Shown one piece after another: positions 18,691 to 27,479 of a stretch of 64,000 bases of DNA. The notes below the pieces were generated by a model. That model made no database searches, was not told the origin of the DNA, and was given only the letters and a program-made list of their open reading frames with translations. The position numbers and the translations under genes are program-made. Numbering within the stretch: position 1 is the first letter of the stretch; each line of letters opens with the position of its first letter. The stretch is taken from the NCBI GenBank assembly GCA_902509695.1, contig CABWYP010000004.1:1-64000 (forward strand), given 5' to 3'. Source of the stretch: an uncultured Alphaproteobacteria bacterium. GTDB taxonomy: Bacteria; Pseudomonadota; Alphaproteobacteria; HIMB59.

Positions 18691-19615
18691 TAGATAGATT
18701 ATTTCCGATATCAAAACTGCGATTACCTAGAATAAATTGATCAATTAGCATGGGCATTTTCCCTTCAGGTTGAATTTCAATAATGTCTATACTTCCATTT
18801 TTACAGGCAATTGTAAGAGGGCTTTTAATTATCTCTCCAGGATCTCCAGAGTCTTCATTAATCTTAGATTTTAATATTTTGTATCTTAAACCTTGATGAG
18901 AAAACCACATAGATGGATAAGGGTAGAAGGCTCTGATCTTTTGATGGAGTAATATTGCGGGTGTTGACCAATTTATTTTTGTCTCGGATTTTTTTATTTT
19001 ATGGGCATAGGAACTTAAACTACTATCTTGATCAATAGGTTTAATCATGCCTGATAAATATTTTTTAAGATTATTAAATAATAGAGAACAAGATTCATTA
19101 CTCATTTGGTCTATGAGTGATTTTCCTGTGGTTTCATTAGTAATTGGAATATCTTTTGTAGCAATAATTGGCCCTTCATCTAACCCCTCATTCATTTTCA
19201 TAATTGTTATTCCCGCTGTTTTGTCTCCATTTTCTATAGCTCTTTGGACTGGAGCAGCACCACGCCACTTAGGTAATAGTGAAGCATGGATATTTATAAA
19301 TCCAAAGAGGGGCACATCAAGCCATTCAGCAGGAATAATTTTTCCGTATGCAAATAGAACAGCTATATCTGGTTTAAGAGATTGAAAATTTTTTAAAGAT
19401 GCTTGATCTAGCTTATCTGGGGTAAATACAGGTAAAAGTTGACTCTCGGCCCATTGATGAACGGGTGTGGCTATTTTTTTCATGCCACGAGATTTTTTTT
19501 TTGGTTCTTGCGAATATATTCCAACAATTTCATATCCACCTAAATATAAAGTTTTAAGAGGCGGTAATGAAAATTCAGGTGAACCAAAAAAAGCTAACTT
19601 ATATTTTTTTTTCAT
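18683..19615 (-). CDS. fmt: Methionyl-tRNA formyltransferase
   Basis: Formylates initiator Met-tRNA using 10-formyl-THF. The N-terminal FFGSPEFSLPPL, the folate-site HASLLPKWRGAAPVQRAI with its catalytic Asn/His/Asp set (GFINIHASLLP, MNEGLDEGPI), and a C-terminal OB-like domain are all present. Length 310. Overlaps def upstream by 17 bp and truA downstream by 8 bp; def-fmt-truA is a common alphaproteobacterial order. Confidence 0.95.
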   Translation of the reverse strand: MKKKYKLAFFGSPEFSLPPLKTLYLGGYEIVGIYSQEPKKKSRGMKKIATPVHQWAESQLLPVFTPDKLDQASLKNFQSLKPDIAVLFAYGKIIPAEWLDVPLFGFINIHASLLPKWRGAAPVQRAIENGDKTAGITIMKMNEGLDEGPIIATKDIPITNETTGKSLIDQMSNESCSLLFNNLKKYLSGMIKPIDQDSSLSSYAHKIKKSETKINWSTPAILLHQKIRAFYPYPSMWFSHQGLRYKILKSKINEDSGDPGEIIKSPLTIACKNGSIDIIEIQPEGKMPMLIDQFILGNRSFDIGNNLSNG

Positions 19616-20126
19616 CAGAACGCTTATTTTCTTTTTTATATTTTTTCATTTTCCTAATAATGATATCTCTTTTTAATCTACTTAAGTGATCTACAAAAAG
19701 AATTCCATTTAAATGATCTAATTCATGCTGAATAATTCTTGACTCAAAACCATCAGTAGTAAGAGTTTGTTTTTCATTATTTTCATCTATGTATTCAATA
19801 GTTAACTGATCAGGTCGATCAATTTCTGCAAAGTGCTCAGGAAAAGACAAACAGCCCTCTTCATAAGGTACAATTTTTTCATCTATTGAAATTAAGGTTG
19901 GGTTTATCATTGCGATAGGGCTTTTTTCTTCTCCTCTAGCATTTGAGTCTAAAATAAAAATTCTTTTATTTATTCCCACTTGAGGAGCAGCTAACCCCAC
20001 TCCATTGGCCTCATACATAGCAGCATACATTTGTTTTATAAGATCTCTATGATGATCATCTACTTGAGGCAAGGAAATACATTCTTTCTTTAAAATTGGG
20101 TCAGGGGCATAGACAATTTTCAACAT
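19599..20126 (-). CDS. def: Peptide deformylase
   Basis: Metal-dependent removal of N-formyl groups from nascent proteins. The three motifs are GVGLAAPQVG, EEGCLSFPE and QHELDHLNGILFVD (HExxH). Length 175 is normal, with the lysine-rich tail that is frequent in the family. First gene of the def-fmt-truA-GT4 run, divergent from the thioesterase gene. Confidence 0.96.
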   Translation of the reverse strand: MLKIVYAPDPILKKECISLPQVDDHHRDLIKQMYAAMYEANGVGLAAPQVGINKRIFILDSNARGEEKSPIAMINPTLISIDEKIVPYEEGCLSFPEHFAEIDRPDQLTIEYIDENNEKQTLTTDGFESRIIQHELDHLNGILFVDHLSRLKRDIIIRKMKKYKKENKRSDEKKI

Positions 20127-20156
20127 AAGTTTTAATATAGGATAATTAATTTAGTT

Positions 20157-20621
20157 ATGGGAAATAAAAAAGTAAAAATTTTTAATAATTTAATAAACTT
20201 AATTCCAGATCAATATAAACTCCAAAACTCTACACCTATTGCGAAAGGTGAGGTTTTAGATGATTGGATTGATTACAATGATCATATGAATATGGCTTTT
20301 TATGTTCAATGTTTTGAAGAAAGTTCTGATTTTTTATTAGAACACCTTGGTTTAGGCTATGATTATGCAATTAATCAAGATATGGGAGTGTTTGTGGTAA
20401 AGTGTGATATTAACTATAAAAAGGAAATAAAATTAAGAGAGAAATTTATAATTTCTTTAGAAAGTATAATCATAAAAGGTAAGAAACTAATTTTAAAATT
20501 AATTATGACAAACAATCAAAATGATATCTTTGCAGATTATGAAATTGTAAATTTAAATGTTGATCTTAAAACAAAAAAGTCAGTTGCATTTGATGGTAAA
20601 ATTATAAATAAACTAGCCTAA
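20157..20621 (+). CDS. Hotdog-fold acyl-CoA thioesterase-like protein
   Basis: 4HBT-type hotdog fold: DWIDYNDHMNMAFYVQCFEES has the conserved Asp/His-Met-Asn entry helix, followed by VKCDINYKKEIKLREKFIIS. It resembles thioesterases of the carnitine/betainyl-CoA group, but nothing nearby points to carnitine metabolism. Length 154. Convergent with recR (9-bp overlap). Confidence 0.75.
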   Translation: MGNKKVKIFNNLINLIPDQYKLQNSTPIAKGEVLDDWIDYNDHMNMAFYVQCFEESSDFLLEHLGLGYDYAINQDMGVFVVKCDINYKKEIKLREKFIISLESIIIKGKKLILKLIMTNNQNDIFADYEIVNLNVDLKTKKSVAFDGKIINKLA

Positions 20622-21209
20622 ATTTTTTCTCGACTCTAAGGCTGCACCAAGAGTATTATCGTCTAAATAGTGAATTTCACTTCCTACTGGAACTCCATAA
20701 GCCAATTGAGTAATTTTTATATTTAACTTTTCTAAAGCATCTTTAATAACTAGAGCTGTAGTTTGTCCTTCTATAGTAGCGCTTAAAGCAAGTATTACTT
20801 CTTGAACCTTGTGATTTTCTATTCTCTCTTTAAGTTTATTTAATTTTAAATCTTGTTCTGTAAAATTTTTAGAAGCTGAAAGAAGTCCACCAATAACATG
20901 GTAAAGACCTTTATGATAACCAGATCTTTCAAATGCCCAAACATCTGCCATATCTTCAACAATACAAATTGTATTTTTAGACCTGTTATCTGAAGAGCAT
21001 ATTTTACAGGGAGTAATTACATCAAGTATTCCACAAATATTGCATTTCTTAACAGCAGCAGCTGTTTCTCTTATACTCTCTCCTAGTGGCAACATTAGTT
21101 CTTGTTTATTTTTAATTAAATATAAAGCTATTCTCTGAGCAGACCTTTGACCTATTCCAGGCAACCTAGATATAAGATTTATTAATTTTTGAAGTTCGTC
21201 TTGAGGCAA
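20613..21209 (-). CDS. recR: Recombination mediator protein RecR
   Basis: Acts with RecF/RecO to load RecA at gaps. N-terminal helix-hairpin-helix (LISRLPGIGQRSAQRIALYL), four-Cys zinc finger (CNICGILDVITPCKICSS), and a Toprim domain (CIVEDMADVWAFERSGYHKG, HVIGGLLS). Length 198 is standard. Two bases after ybaB; the dnaX-ybaB-recR trio is a conserved bacterial cluster. Confidence 0.96.
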   Translation of the reverse strand: MPQDELQKLINLISRLPGIGQRSAQRIALYLIKNKQELMLPLGESIRETAAAVKKCNICGILDVITPCKICSSDNRSKNTICIVEDMADVWAFERSGYHKGLYHVIGGLLSASKNFTEQDLKLNKLKERIENHKVQEVILALSATIEGQTTALVIKDALEKLNIKITQLAYGVPVGSEIHYLDDNTLGAALESRKNLG

Positions 21210-21210
21210 T

Positions 21211-21546
21211 TTAAAAAGGCATCTTCATACCTGGGGGTAAAGGAAGCCCACCGGTAATTTTTTTCATTTCTTCAGCTGACATTTCTTCAACCTTTTCTTT
21301 GGCTTGATTAAGGGCTGCTTTAATTAAATCTTCTAAAACTTCTTTTTCATCTGATGATAAAAGAGATGGATCGATATTAATAGATTGAATAATCTGTTTT
21401 CCATTCATGGTAACTTTAACCATTCCCCCGCCAGACTCTGCTTCGACAGTTTTATTTTCTAATTCTTTTTGCATTTCTTGCATTTTAACCTGCATTTCTT
21501 GGACTTTTTTCATCATTCCGCCCATATTACCCATCATTGTCGTCAC
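21211..21546 (-). CDS. ybaB: Nucleoid-associated protein, YbaB/EbfC family
   Basis: Small DNA-binding protein that compacts or marks the nucleoid. Met-rich N-terminus (MMGNMGGMMKKVQEMQVKM), then the central TVEAESGGGMVKVTMNGK strands and AALNQAKEKVEEMSAEEMKK helix match the family. Length 111. It overlaps the end of dnaX by 20 bp. Confidence 0.94.
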   Translation of the reverse strand: MTTMMGNMGGMMKKVQEMQVKMQEMQKELENKTVEAESGGGMVKVTMNGKQIIQSINIDPSLLSSDEKEVLEDLIKAALNQAKEKVEEMSAEEMKKITGGLPLPPGMKMPF

Positions 21547-23128
21547 CTCTTTCTATATCTTCTATGTCTATAATCTTTGCATTAGGAAATTTAGCAAGAA
21601 CTTTTTTAAAATCATCAGTTTGCATTTCCTGCTCGATTAATTCTTTCTTATGAAGCATTTTAATTGACTCTAAAGTATCTATTCTTTTTTTTACAACAAT
21701 ATCAATTTTGAATTCTGATTTAAGATTTTGATTAAATTCTTCACATCCTTGAAAATTATCATTCAATACATGAATTTTTATTTTTTTTTCCTTTTCTGAA
21801 AAGTAAATCACTTCACATTGTTCCATAATTATTCCTGCCATAAGTGGAGAAAAATTTTTTCCATAATATTGGAAAAAAGCTTGATGTGTAGTTATTTTAT
21901 CTTCTAAAGAAAATTTTTCACTCTCAACTTTATTTTGGATAGCTTGATCTAGGTTAGGAGAAGATTTGATTTCTTTTTGATTTATTTCAGACTTTTTTTT
22001 TTCTTCTGGACTTGCCGAGGCTTGATCATTTAGAAGAAATGCGCACCTAAGCAAAACCATCTCAAGAGTAGTATGGGGGTTAGGTGAAATTTTAATTTCA
22101 TCATAACCTTTCATTAAGCTTTGCCAAAAAATATTTAATTTTCCATGATCATACTGAGATACATAAGATGCAAAATTTTTATCATCTTCTGTTAAAAACT
22201 CATCATCGATTAAACTATTATTAATTTTAAGCTTACAAGACCAATTTATAATATTCATCATATCCTCTAAAATCTTAGAAGTTTCTGAACCTCTTTGGTA
22301 CATATCTTCTAGAGCTATAACCATGTTATTCAGATCATTTTCGAGAATATTCTTTGATAGATTATATAGATCACTTTGTTTAGAGAAGCCAAGCATGTTA
22401 ATAATTTCTTGAGATTTAATTTTATCTTCAGATTTAAAAACATTAGCTTGGTCTAGTATACTTAATGAATCTCTGACTGAGCCGTCACTTGCTTTTACAA
22501 TTATATTTAAAGCATCTTTTTCAATTAAAATATTTTCTTTTTTTGCGATTACATCAAGAAATTCTAATAGGACTTTCTTATCTATTCTCCTCAGATCAAA
22601 TCTTTGGCATCTAGACAAGATTGTAACAGGAACCTTAGAAATTTCTGTAGTTGCAAAAATAAACTTTGAATGAGGAGGGGGTTCCTCTAAAGTTTTCAAT
22701 AATGCATTGAAGGCACTTTTGGAGAGCATATGTACTTCATCAATAATGTAGACCTTATACTTGCCTAAAACTGGATTATATTTAACATTTTCAATAATTT
22801 CTCTTGCATTTTCAACGCTAGTATTTGATGCAGCATCAATTTCAATAACATCAGGATGACGATCTTCGGAGATAGCTTTAGCCTGCTCACAGTTTAATAA
22901 ATCTGGATTTTTAGAGTCATCAAAGACTGTACAGTTTAACATTTTTGCTACAATTCGAGCGGTTGTAGTTTTGCCAACACCTCTTATTCCAGTAAAAATA
23001 TAGGCATTAGGTATCTTATTTAGCTGAATTGATTTTTTAATAGTCTCTACAAGATATTCTTGACCTATTAAATCGTTAAAACTCTTAGGTCTATATTTTA
23101 GTGCAAGTATATCTGATTTATGTTTCAT
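21527..23128 (-). CDS. dnaX: DNA polymerase III subunits gamma/tau
   Basis: Clamp-loader ATPase. AAA+ motifs: Walker A TGIRGVGKTTTARI, DEVHMLSKSAFNALLKTLEEPP (DExx), sensor/Arg-finger TILSRCQRFDLRR; collar domain ends near residue 372. Residues ~373-533 form a short tau tail (E. coli DnaX is 643). Two oddities. The zinc module keeps only two of four cysteines (LNC and LLNCEQAKAI). Codons 375-379 (GAA GAA AAA AAA AAG) contain an in-frame A-AAA-AAG heptamer after which the -1 frame stops at once, a candidate programmed frameshift producing gamma (see findings). Followed by ybaB and recR. Confidence 0.95.
   Translation of the reverse strand: MKHKSDILALKYRPKSFNDLIGQEYLVETIKKSIQLNKIPNAYIFTGIRGVGKTTTARIVAKMLNCTVFDDSKNPDLLNCEQAKAISEDRHPDVIEIDAASNTSVENAREIIENVKYNPVLGKYKVYIIDEVHMLSKSAFNALLKTLEEPPPHSKFIFATTEISKVPVTILSRCQRFDLRRIDKKVLLEFLDVIAKKENILIEKDALNIIVKASDGSVRDSLSILDQANVFKSEDKIKSQEIINMLGFSKQSDLYNLSKNILENDLNNMVIALEDMYQRGSETSKILEDMMNIINWSCKLKINNSLIDDEFLTEDDKNFASYVSQYDHGKLNIFWQSLMKGYDEIKISPNPHTTLEMVLLRCAFLLNDQASASPEEKKKSEINQKEIKSSPNLDQAIQNKVESEKFSLEDKITTHQAFFQYYGKNFSPLMAGIIMEQCEVIYFSEKEKKIKIHVLNDNFQGCEEFNQNLKSEFKIDIVVKKRIDTLESIKMLHKKELIEQEMQTDDFKKVLAKFPNAKIIDIEDIERGDDNDG
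21992..22002 (-). promoter_or_regulatory. Candidate dnaX slippery sequence (A10-G)
   Basis: On the coding strand a run of ten A followed by G. In the zero frame it ends as A-AAA-AAG, the heptamer used for -1 frameshifting in E. coli dnaX. Reading -1 gives GTC then TGA, so a 380-residue gamma-like product would end just after the collar domain. Loss of one A also leads to a stop (TAA) within four codons. Confidence 0.6.
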
Positions 23129-23136
23129 GTTTTAAA

Positions 23137-23226
23137 GGAGAATTACACGACCCAACATTTCATGTTACGGCTGCTTTCTTTCGAACCTGACCGGATTAGC
23201 ATAAATAATTGCCCATGTAATTCTCG
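23137..23226 (-). ncRNA. ffs: Signal recognition particle RNA, small bacterial (4.5S) type
   Basis: The conserved SRP tip is on the minus strand: ggtcaggttcgaaagaaagc followed by agcc, matching the canonical GGUCAGG(U/C)CCGGAAGGAAGCAGCC. The ends pair as gagaattac/gtaattctc, giving the expected long hairpin of about 90 nt that binds Ffh. Location just upstream of dnaX is common. The outer ends are approximate. Confidence 0.9.
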
Positions 23227-23262
23227 AATTAATTTATAACAGTTATCAATCAAAATATGAAG

Positions 23263-24102
23263 TTATTGTCTTGTTCGATAACTAGATTTTTCAAAAACAC
23301 CTAATTTTCTAACTTTTGAGCAATAGTGATTCATGTCTTTGAGAGCAAGTTTGGTATTATCCTGATCTGGGTGGCCTTCTATTTCACAATAAAACTGTGT
23401 GATAACAAAATCTGCACCATAATTATAGCTTTCTAATTTGATCATATTTACATTATTTGTTGCAAAACCACCCATAACCTTAAAAAGAGAGCCTGGAGTA
23501 TTATTCACAGCAAATAAAAAAGATGAAATATATTCTTTTTTGGGATCAAATTCTAAATTTTGTTCTTTAGACATAATATAAAATCTTGTGATATTATTTT
23601 TTGAGTTTGCAAAACTCTCATCTATTGTTTTTAAATTATAAATATCAGCAGCAAGACTTGATGCTATGGCCGCTGTATCTAAAACTTTATTTTCCATAAT
23701 ATTTTTTGCTGATCCGGCTGTATCAGCCCCAATAAGAATATCAAAGTCTAACTTTTGAATTTTTTCACTACACTGAGCTAATGCTTGCTCATGACTAATT
23801 ATACTTTTTATTTTTTCCAATTTTGTGTCAGGGTGAATTAATAATTTATGCTCAACCCTTTGAAAGTGTTCAAAATTGATATGTAAGTCAGATTTTGGTA
23901 GTAATCGGTGAATATCTGCTACTCTCCCAGCAGCAGAGTTTTCAATAGGGATCATGGCATAATCTACATCTCCTGACTCTGCCATTGATATTGCTATTTC
24001 AAAAGTTTTACAAGGTACCGCTTCAGCATCAGAGAAAAACTCTTGAACAGCTAGATGGCTATATGCTCCTTCGACTCCTTGAAATGAAATTTTTTTACTC
24101 AT
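23263..24102 (-). CDS. pheA: Prephenate dehydratase
   Basis: Converts prephenate to phenylpyruvate. Catalytic domain: FQGVEGAYSHLA, IPIENSAAGRVADIHRLL, and the TRF motif in NNITRFYIM. A C-terminal ACT domain (NTPGSLFKVMGGFATNNVNMIKLESY) gives Phe feedback. No chorismate mutase domain is present, as usual in alphaproteobacteria. Length 279; overlaps kdsB by 8 bp. Confidence 0.94.
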   Translation of the reverse strand: MSKKISFQGVEGAYSHLAVQEFFSDAEAVPCKTFEIAISMAESGDVDYAMIPIENSAAGRVADIHRLLPKSDLHINFEHFQRVEHKLLIHPDTKLEKIKSIISHEQALAQCSEKIQKLDFDILIGADTAGSAKNIMENKVLDTAAIASSLAADIYNLKTIDESFANSKNNITRFYIMSKEQNLEFDPKKEYISSFLFAVNNTPGSLFKVMGGFATNNVNMIKLESYNYGADFVITQFYCEIEGHPDQDNTKLALKDMNHYCSKVRKLGVFEKSSYRTRQ

Positions 24103-24820
24103 TCTTTAGTATTAACTGATTCACCTTATCTAAATCTTCCCTAGTATCAACTCCCAATATTTCTTGCTCAATCAAAGTAACACTTATTTGTGTATTATCT
24201 AATACTCGTAACTGTTCAAGTTTTTCTTCAATTTCTCTTTTTGATGGTTTTTGAGAAATAAAATCTTTTAAAAATTTTTTTTGATATCCATAAATACCAA
24301 TATGATGAAAAATATTTTCATTAATACTGTGATGATCTTTTAATTCTCTTGAAAAGTCTTTGGCCACAGAATTTAATTTATCATTCATTTCAACCTTTAC
24401 CTTAGAAGGGTTTTCTGCCTCAGGTTTATCTTTAAAAGGGCATGCTAAGGTTGACATTTGATACGAAGACAGGTTTTTTCTAAGTATTTCAATAAATTCC
24501 TTTTGAATAAAAGGCATATCTCCTTGTACATTAATAATATAATTAAAATTTAATTTTTTTTCCAAAACTTCTACAGCCTCTCCAATTCGATCAGTTCCAG
24601 ATATATGACTAGGATTTGTATAAATATATTGAAGGTCGTTATTTGTACAATAATCCTCTACCTCATTATCGCATATTGCTAGGTAAACATTGGAAAAAGA
24701 CTTTGTGGCGGCCTTATATACGAAATGGAGCATAGGAATACCTGCAATTTTTGCAAAAGGCTTGTTAGGAAACCTTGTGGCTTTTAACCTGACAGGAATT
24801 AATATTACAGAGTCATTCAT
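24095..24820 (-). CDS. kdsB: 3-deoxy-manno-octulosonate cytidylyltransferase
   Basis: Activates KDO as CMP-KDO for lipopolysaccharide, so the cell makes an LPS outer membrane. VILIPVRLKATRFPNKPFAKI, the NVQGDMPFI metal site, and YGYQKKFLKDF are characteristic. Length 241. Upstream of pheA and divergent from cycM, an alphaproteobacterial arrangement. Confidence 0.94.
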   Translation of the reverse strand: MNDSVILIPVRLKATRFPNKPFAKIAGIPMLHFVYKAATKSFSNVYLAICDNEVEDYCTNNDLQYIYTNPSHISGTDRIGEAVEVLEKKLNFNYIINVQGDMPFIQKEFIEILRKNLSSYQMSTLACPFKDKPEAENPSKVKVEMNDKLNSVAKDFSRELKDHHSINENIFHHIGIYGYQKKFLKDFISQKPSKREIEEKLEQLRVLDNTQISVTLIEQEILGVDTREDLDKVNQLILKNE

Positions 24821-24880
24821 GAATGCGACAAATATCCGTTTTAAGTGGCATATTTTTAAACATAGACTTCTCTTTTTAAT

Positions 24881-25396
24881 ATGGAAACCAATAAAATTCT
24901 AGGTGCAATAATACTTGCTTTACTCTTAGCAGCTGCTTTTTCAAAAATAGCTGATTTGACGGTACATCCTGAATTTCCTAAAGAATTGGCCTACAAAATT
25001 GAAATACCTGAAGACGGAAGTTCAAGCGCACAAGAAGAGGTAAATATTTTTGAGGTGTTACCTGAAATAACTCCCTTATTGGCCTCAGCTGATATGGCAA
25101 ACGGTGAAAAACTATTTAAAAAATGTGCGTCCTGTCATACTTATCAAAAAGGTGGTGAAAACAAAGCTGGCCCAGCTATGTGGGGAATAGTTAACAGATC
25201 CAAAGCTTCAGTTGATGGTTTTGCATATTCTGGTGCATTAGCGAATTTTGGCGGTGATTGGAGCGTAGAAGAACTAAATAGATTCCTCCTTAAACCAAAA
25301 AAATATGTTACAGGAACAAAAATGAACTTTAATGGTCTCAAAAAAGATCAAGACAGAGCTGATTTAATTAAATGGCTTAACAGCTTATCCGATTAA
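24881..25396 (+). CDS. cycM: Membrane-anchored cytochrome c, CycM type
   Basis: Class I c-type cytochrome tethered to the periplasmic side of the inner membrane by an uncleaved N-terminal helix (ILGAIILALLLAAAFS). Haem attachment CASCH near residue 87 and axial Met in GTKMNF. The KLFKKCASCHTYQKGG and PAMWGIVNRS stretches match CycM/c552, which carries electrons between the bc1 complex and the aa3 oxidase. Length 171. Confidence 0.92.
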   Translation: METNKILGAIILALLLAAAFSKIADLTVHPEFPKELAYKIEIPEDGSSSAQEEVNIFEVLPEITPLLASADMANGEKLFKKCASCHTYQKGGENKAGPAMWGIVNRSKASVDGFAYSGALANFGGDWSVEELNRFLLKPKKYVTGTKMNFNGLKKDQDRADLIKWLNSLSD

Positions 25397-25433
25397 AAGT
25401 TTAATTTATAAATTATTTCTTTAACATCATTAT

Positions 25434-26963
25434 ATGAATTCAGTTTCATTAGATTCAAATAAATTAAAATCGCTCTTTGGTGCTTATTATGACCGACGAA
25501 TGATAAGAATTTTACTTTTGGGAATAATAAGCGGTTTCCCATGGGTGTTAATTGGTAGTGCTTTATCACTTTGGTTAAAAGAAGAGGGATTAAGTAGAAG
25601 CACAATTGGATGGGCAGGCTTAATTTTTGGTGTATATGCAATTAATTTTTTGTGGGCACCTATTATAGATCGACTTCGTCTTCCATACCTAACTAATAAA
25701 ATTGGTCATCGGAAATCCATAATAATTTTTATGCAAACTATTATTTTAATTAGTTTGATAATCTGGAGTGTCCTAGAGCCTACACAAAATCTAGTTTTAA
25801 TTATTGGAGTTGGACTAGCAATTGCAATCTCCTCCGCTACTCAGGATATAACTATTGATGCTTTAAGAATTGAACAAATAAGCAAAGAGGAAACCTCGAG
25901 CATGGCCGCAGGAGCAGCTATGGCAGTTGTTGGATGGTGGACAGGTTTTAAGCTTGGTGGTTTTATTTGTTTAGAGATAGCAGAGAAATTAGAAAATTCT
26001 GGAGTCGAGCAATATTGGCAAATAACATTTATATTTTTAATAGCTATTGTAGTTCTTTGTAATGTTGGACTTAGTTTTATTCCTGAGTCTAACAAAGAAA
26101 GATTTCAAGATATGAGAAATATGGATGCCTCTAGTAGCAACATAGGAAGCATAGTTAATGCTAGCTATCTTTTTGCTTCAGTTGGTGCTTTGTGTTTTTT
26201 AACGGGACACTTTTTTAATAAAATTTGGTTTATAAATGGTGGAATTACTTTCGTTTTAATTGGTATTTTGTTCTATATCTTTTCGATTTATGTAAAAAAG
26301 TTTGGAGAAAATAATCCTATCTCAGGCATATTTTTTTATTTGAATAGTGTAGTTGCTAATCCTTTGAGTAGTTTTTTTAAGAATAATGGTATTAAAATTG
26401 GAATTGCTATTTTAGCATTTGTTTTTCTTTTTAAAATTGGTGAGGCCTTTTTAGGAAGAATGAGTCTTGTTTTTTATAAAGAAATCGGATTTTCTAAAGG
26501 AGATATAGCAATATTTTCAAAAGCCTTAGGTTGGATTACTACAGTCATTTTTACACTTATCGGTGGGGCAATAGCAATGAGGTCAGGTATTGTCAAAACT
26601 TTAATTATTGCCGGAATAGCTATGGCAGCAACAAATATACTATTTTCATTTCTTGCTTGGGCACCATCAAAGGGACTTTTTGCATTAGCTGTTATTCTTG
26701 ATGACTTAGCAGCAGCTTTTGCAACAGTAGCTTTTGTGGCATTCATCTCTTTACTTGTTGATAGGAGTTTTACTGCAACTCAGTATGCCCTTCTAGCTTC
26801 TGTAGGAACAGCTGGTAGAACTCTACTAGCCTCTTCATCTGGAGCTATGGTCGACGGGCTTGGTGGAGATTGGGGTTTATTTTTTATTATTACTGCCGCT
26901 ATGGTTGTGCCTTCTTTAATATGTTTACTTGCAATTAAAAATAAATTGAAAATTAAAACTTAA
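25434..26963 (+). CDS. ampG: MFS transporter, AmpG-like muropeptide permease
   Basis: About 12-14 membrane segments over 509 residues. LLGIISGFPWVLIGSALSLW, FLWAPIIDRL and the ATQDITIDALRIE stretch are typical of AmpG, which imports anhydro-muropeptides for cell-wall recycling. No AmpR or AmpC gene is near, so recycling rather than beta-lactamase induction is the likely role. The tail overlaps the convergent IalB gene by 4 bp. Confidence 0.85.
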   Translation: MNSVSLDSNKLKSLFGAYYDRRMIRILLLGIISGFPWVLIGSALSLWLKEEGLSRSTIGWAGLIFGVYAINFLWAPIIDRLRLPYLTNKIGHRKSIIIFMQTIILISLIIWSVLEPTQNLVLIIGVGLAIAISSATQDITIDALRIEQISKEETSSMAAGAAMAVVGWWTGFKLGGFICLEIAEKLENSGVEQYWQITFIFLIAIVVLCNVGLSFIPESNKERFQDMRNMDASSSNIGSIVNASYLFASVGALCFLTGHFFNKIWFINGGITFVLIGILFYIFSIYVKKFGENNPISGIFFYLNSVVANPLSSFFKNNGIKIGIAILAFVFLFKIGEAFLGRMSLVFYKEIGFSKGDIAIFSKALGWITTVIFTLIGGAIAMRSGIVKTLIIAGIAMAATNILFSFLAWAPSKGLFALAVILDDLAAAFATVAFVAFISLLVDRSFTATQYALLASVGTAGRTLLASSSGAMVDGLGGDWGLFFIITAAMVVPSLICLLAIKNKLKIKT

Positions 26964-27460
26964 GAAGCGCTTTCACTAAGTCTTTCATACCCTGCTGTAA
27001 ATCCTGCTAATGAGTATGTAATTGTTGCTTCACGATTATCTAAGAGTAAAACTTTTAAAGATATTTGATTCCCTGCTTTGAACATATTAATAAAATTATC
27101 AGCTATTATTTCTGCTACAAAACAAGCGCTTTGATTACAATATGCATAATTTAAATCTAAGGGATCCTTATCATCAATTTGGAGTTTTACAGAATTTTTT
27201 AAATTAACGGCATGAGGAAATGCTATTTGCATTTGAGTTAAGCTCTCAGGGTTGATGGTAAAAGATAGATAACTTACTACTTCTTCAGTGTTAGGGTCAA
27301 ACACTAACTCTCTTAAGTCACAAATTTTTTGAGATTGTTCTTCTACACATGCAAATTGCCAGGCTTCAAAATTTTCTTGATCAATAACATGGTTATCAGC
27401 CTTAAGCGGAAAAACAAAAAATAAGAAGATTATTAATAAACGCACAAACAAAGAATACAT
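26960..27460 (-). CDS. Invasion-associated locus B (IalB) family protein
   Basis: Exported protein with signal peptide SLFVRLLIIFLFFVFPLKA. The mature part has the IalB pattern: WQFACVEEQSQKICDLRE, PHAVNLKNSVKLQID, YCNQSACFVAEI, and a late GFTAGYERL, with paired cysteines likely forming disulfides. The family is widespread in free-living alphaproteobacteria and despite its name does not indicate pathogenicity. Function not defined. Length 166. Confidence 0.8.
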   Translation of the reverse strand: MYSLFVRLLIIFLFFVFPLKADNHVIDQENFEAWQFACVEEQSQKICDLRELVFDPNTEEVVSYLSFTINPESLTQMQIAFPHAVNLKNSVKLQIDDKDPLDLNYAYCNQSACFVAEIIADNFINMFKAGNQISLKVLLLDNREATITYSLAGFTAGYERLSESAS

Positions 27461-27479
27461 AAAGATAAAATTTATCCAA

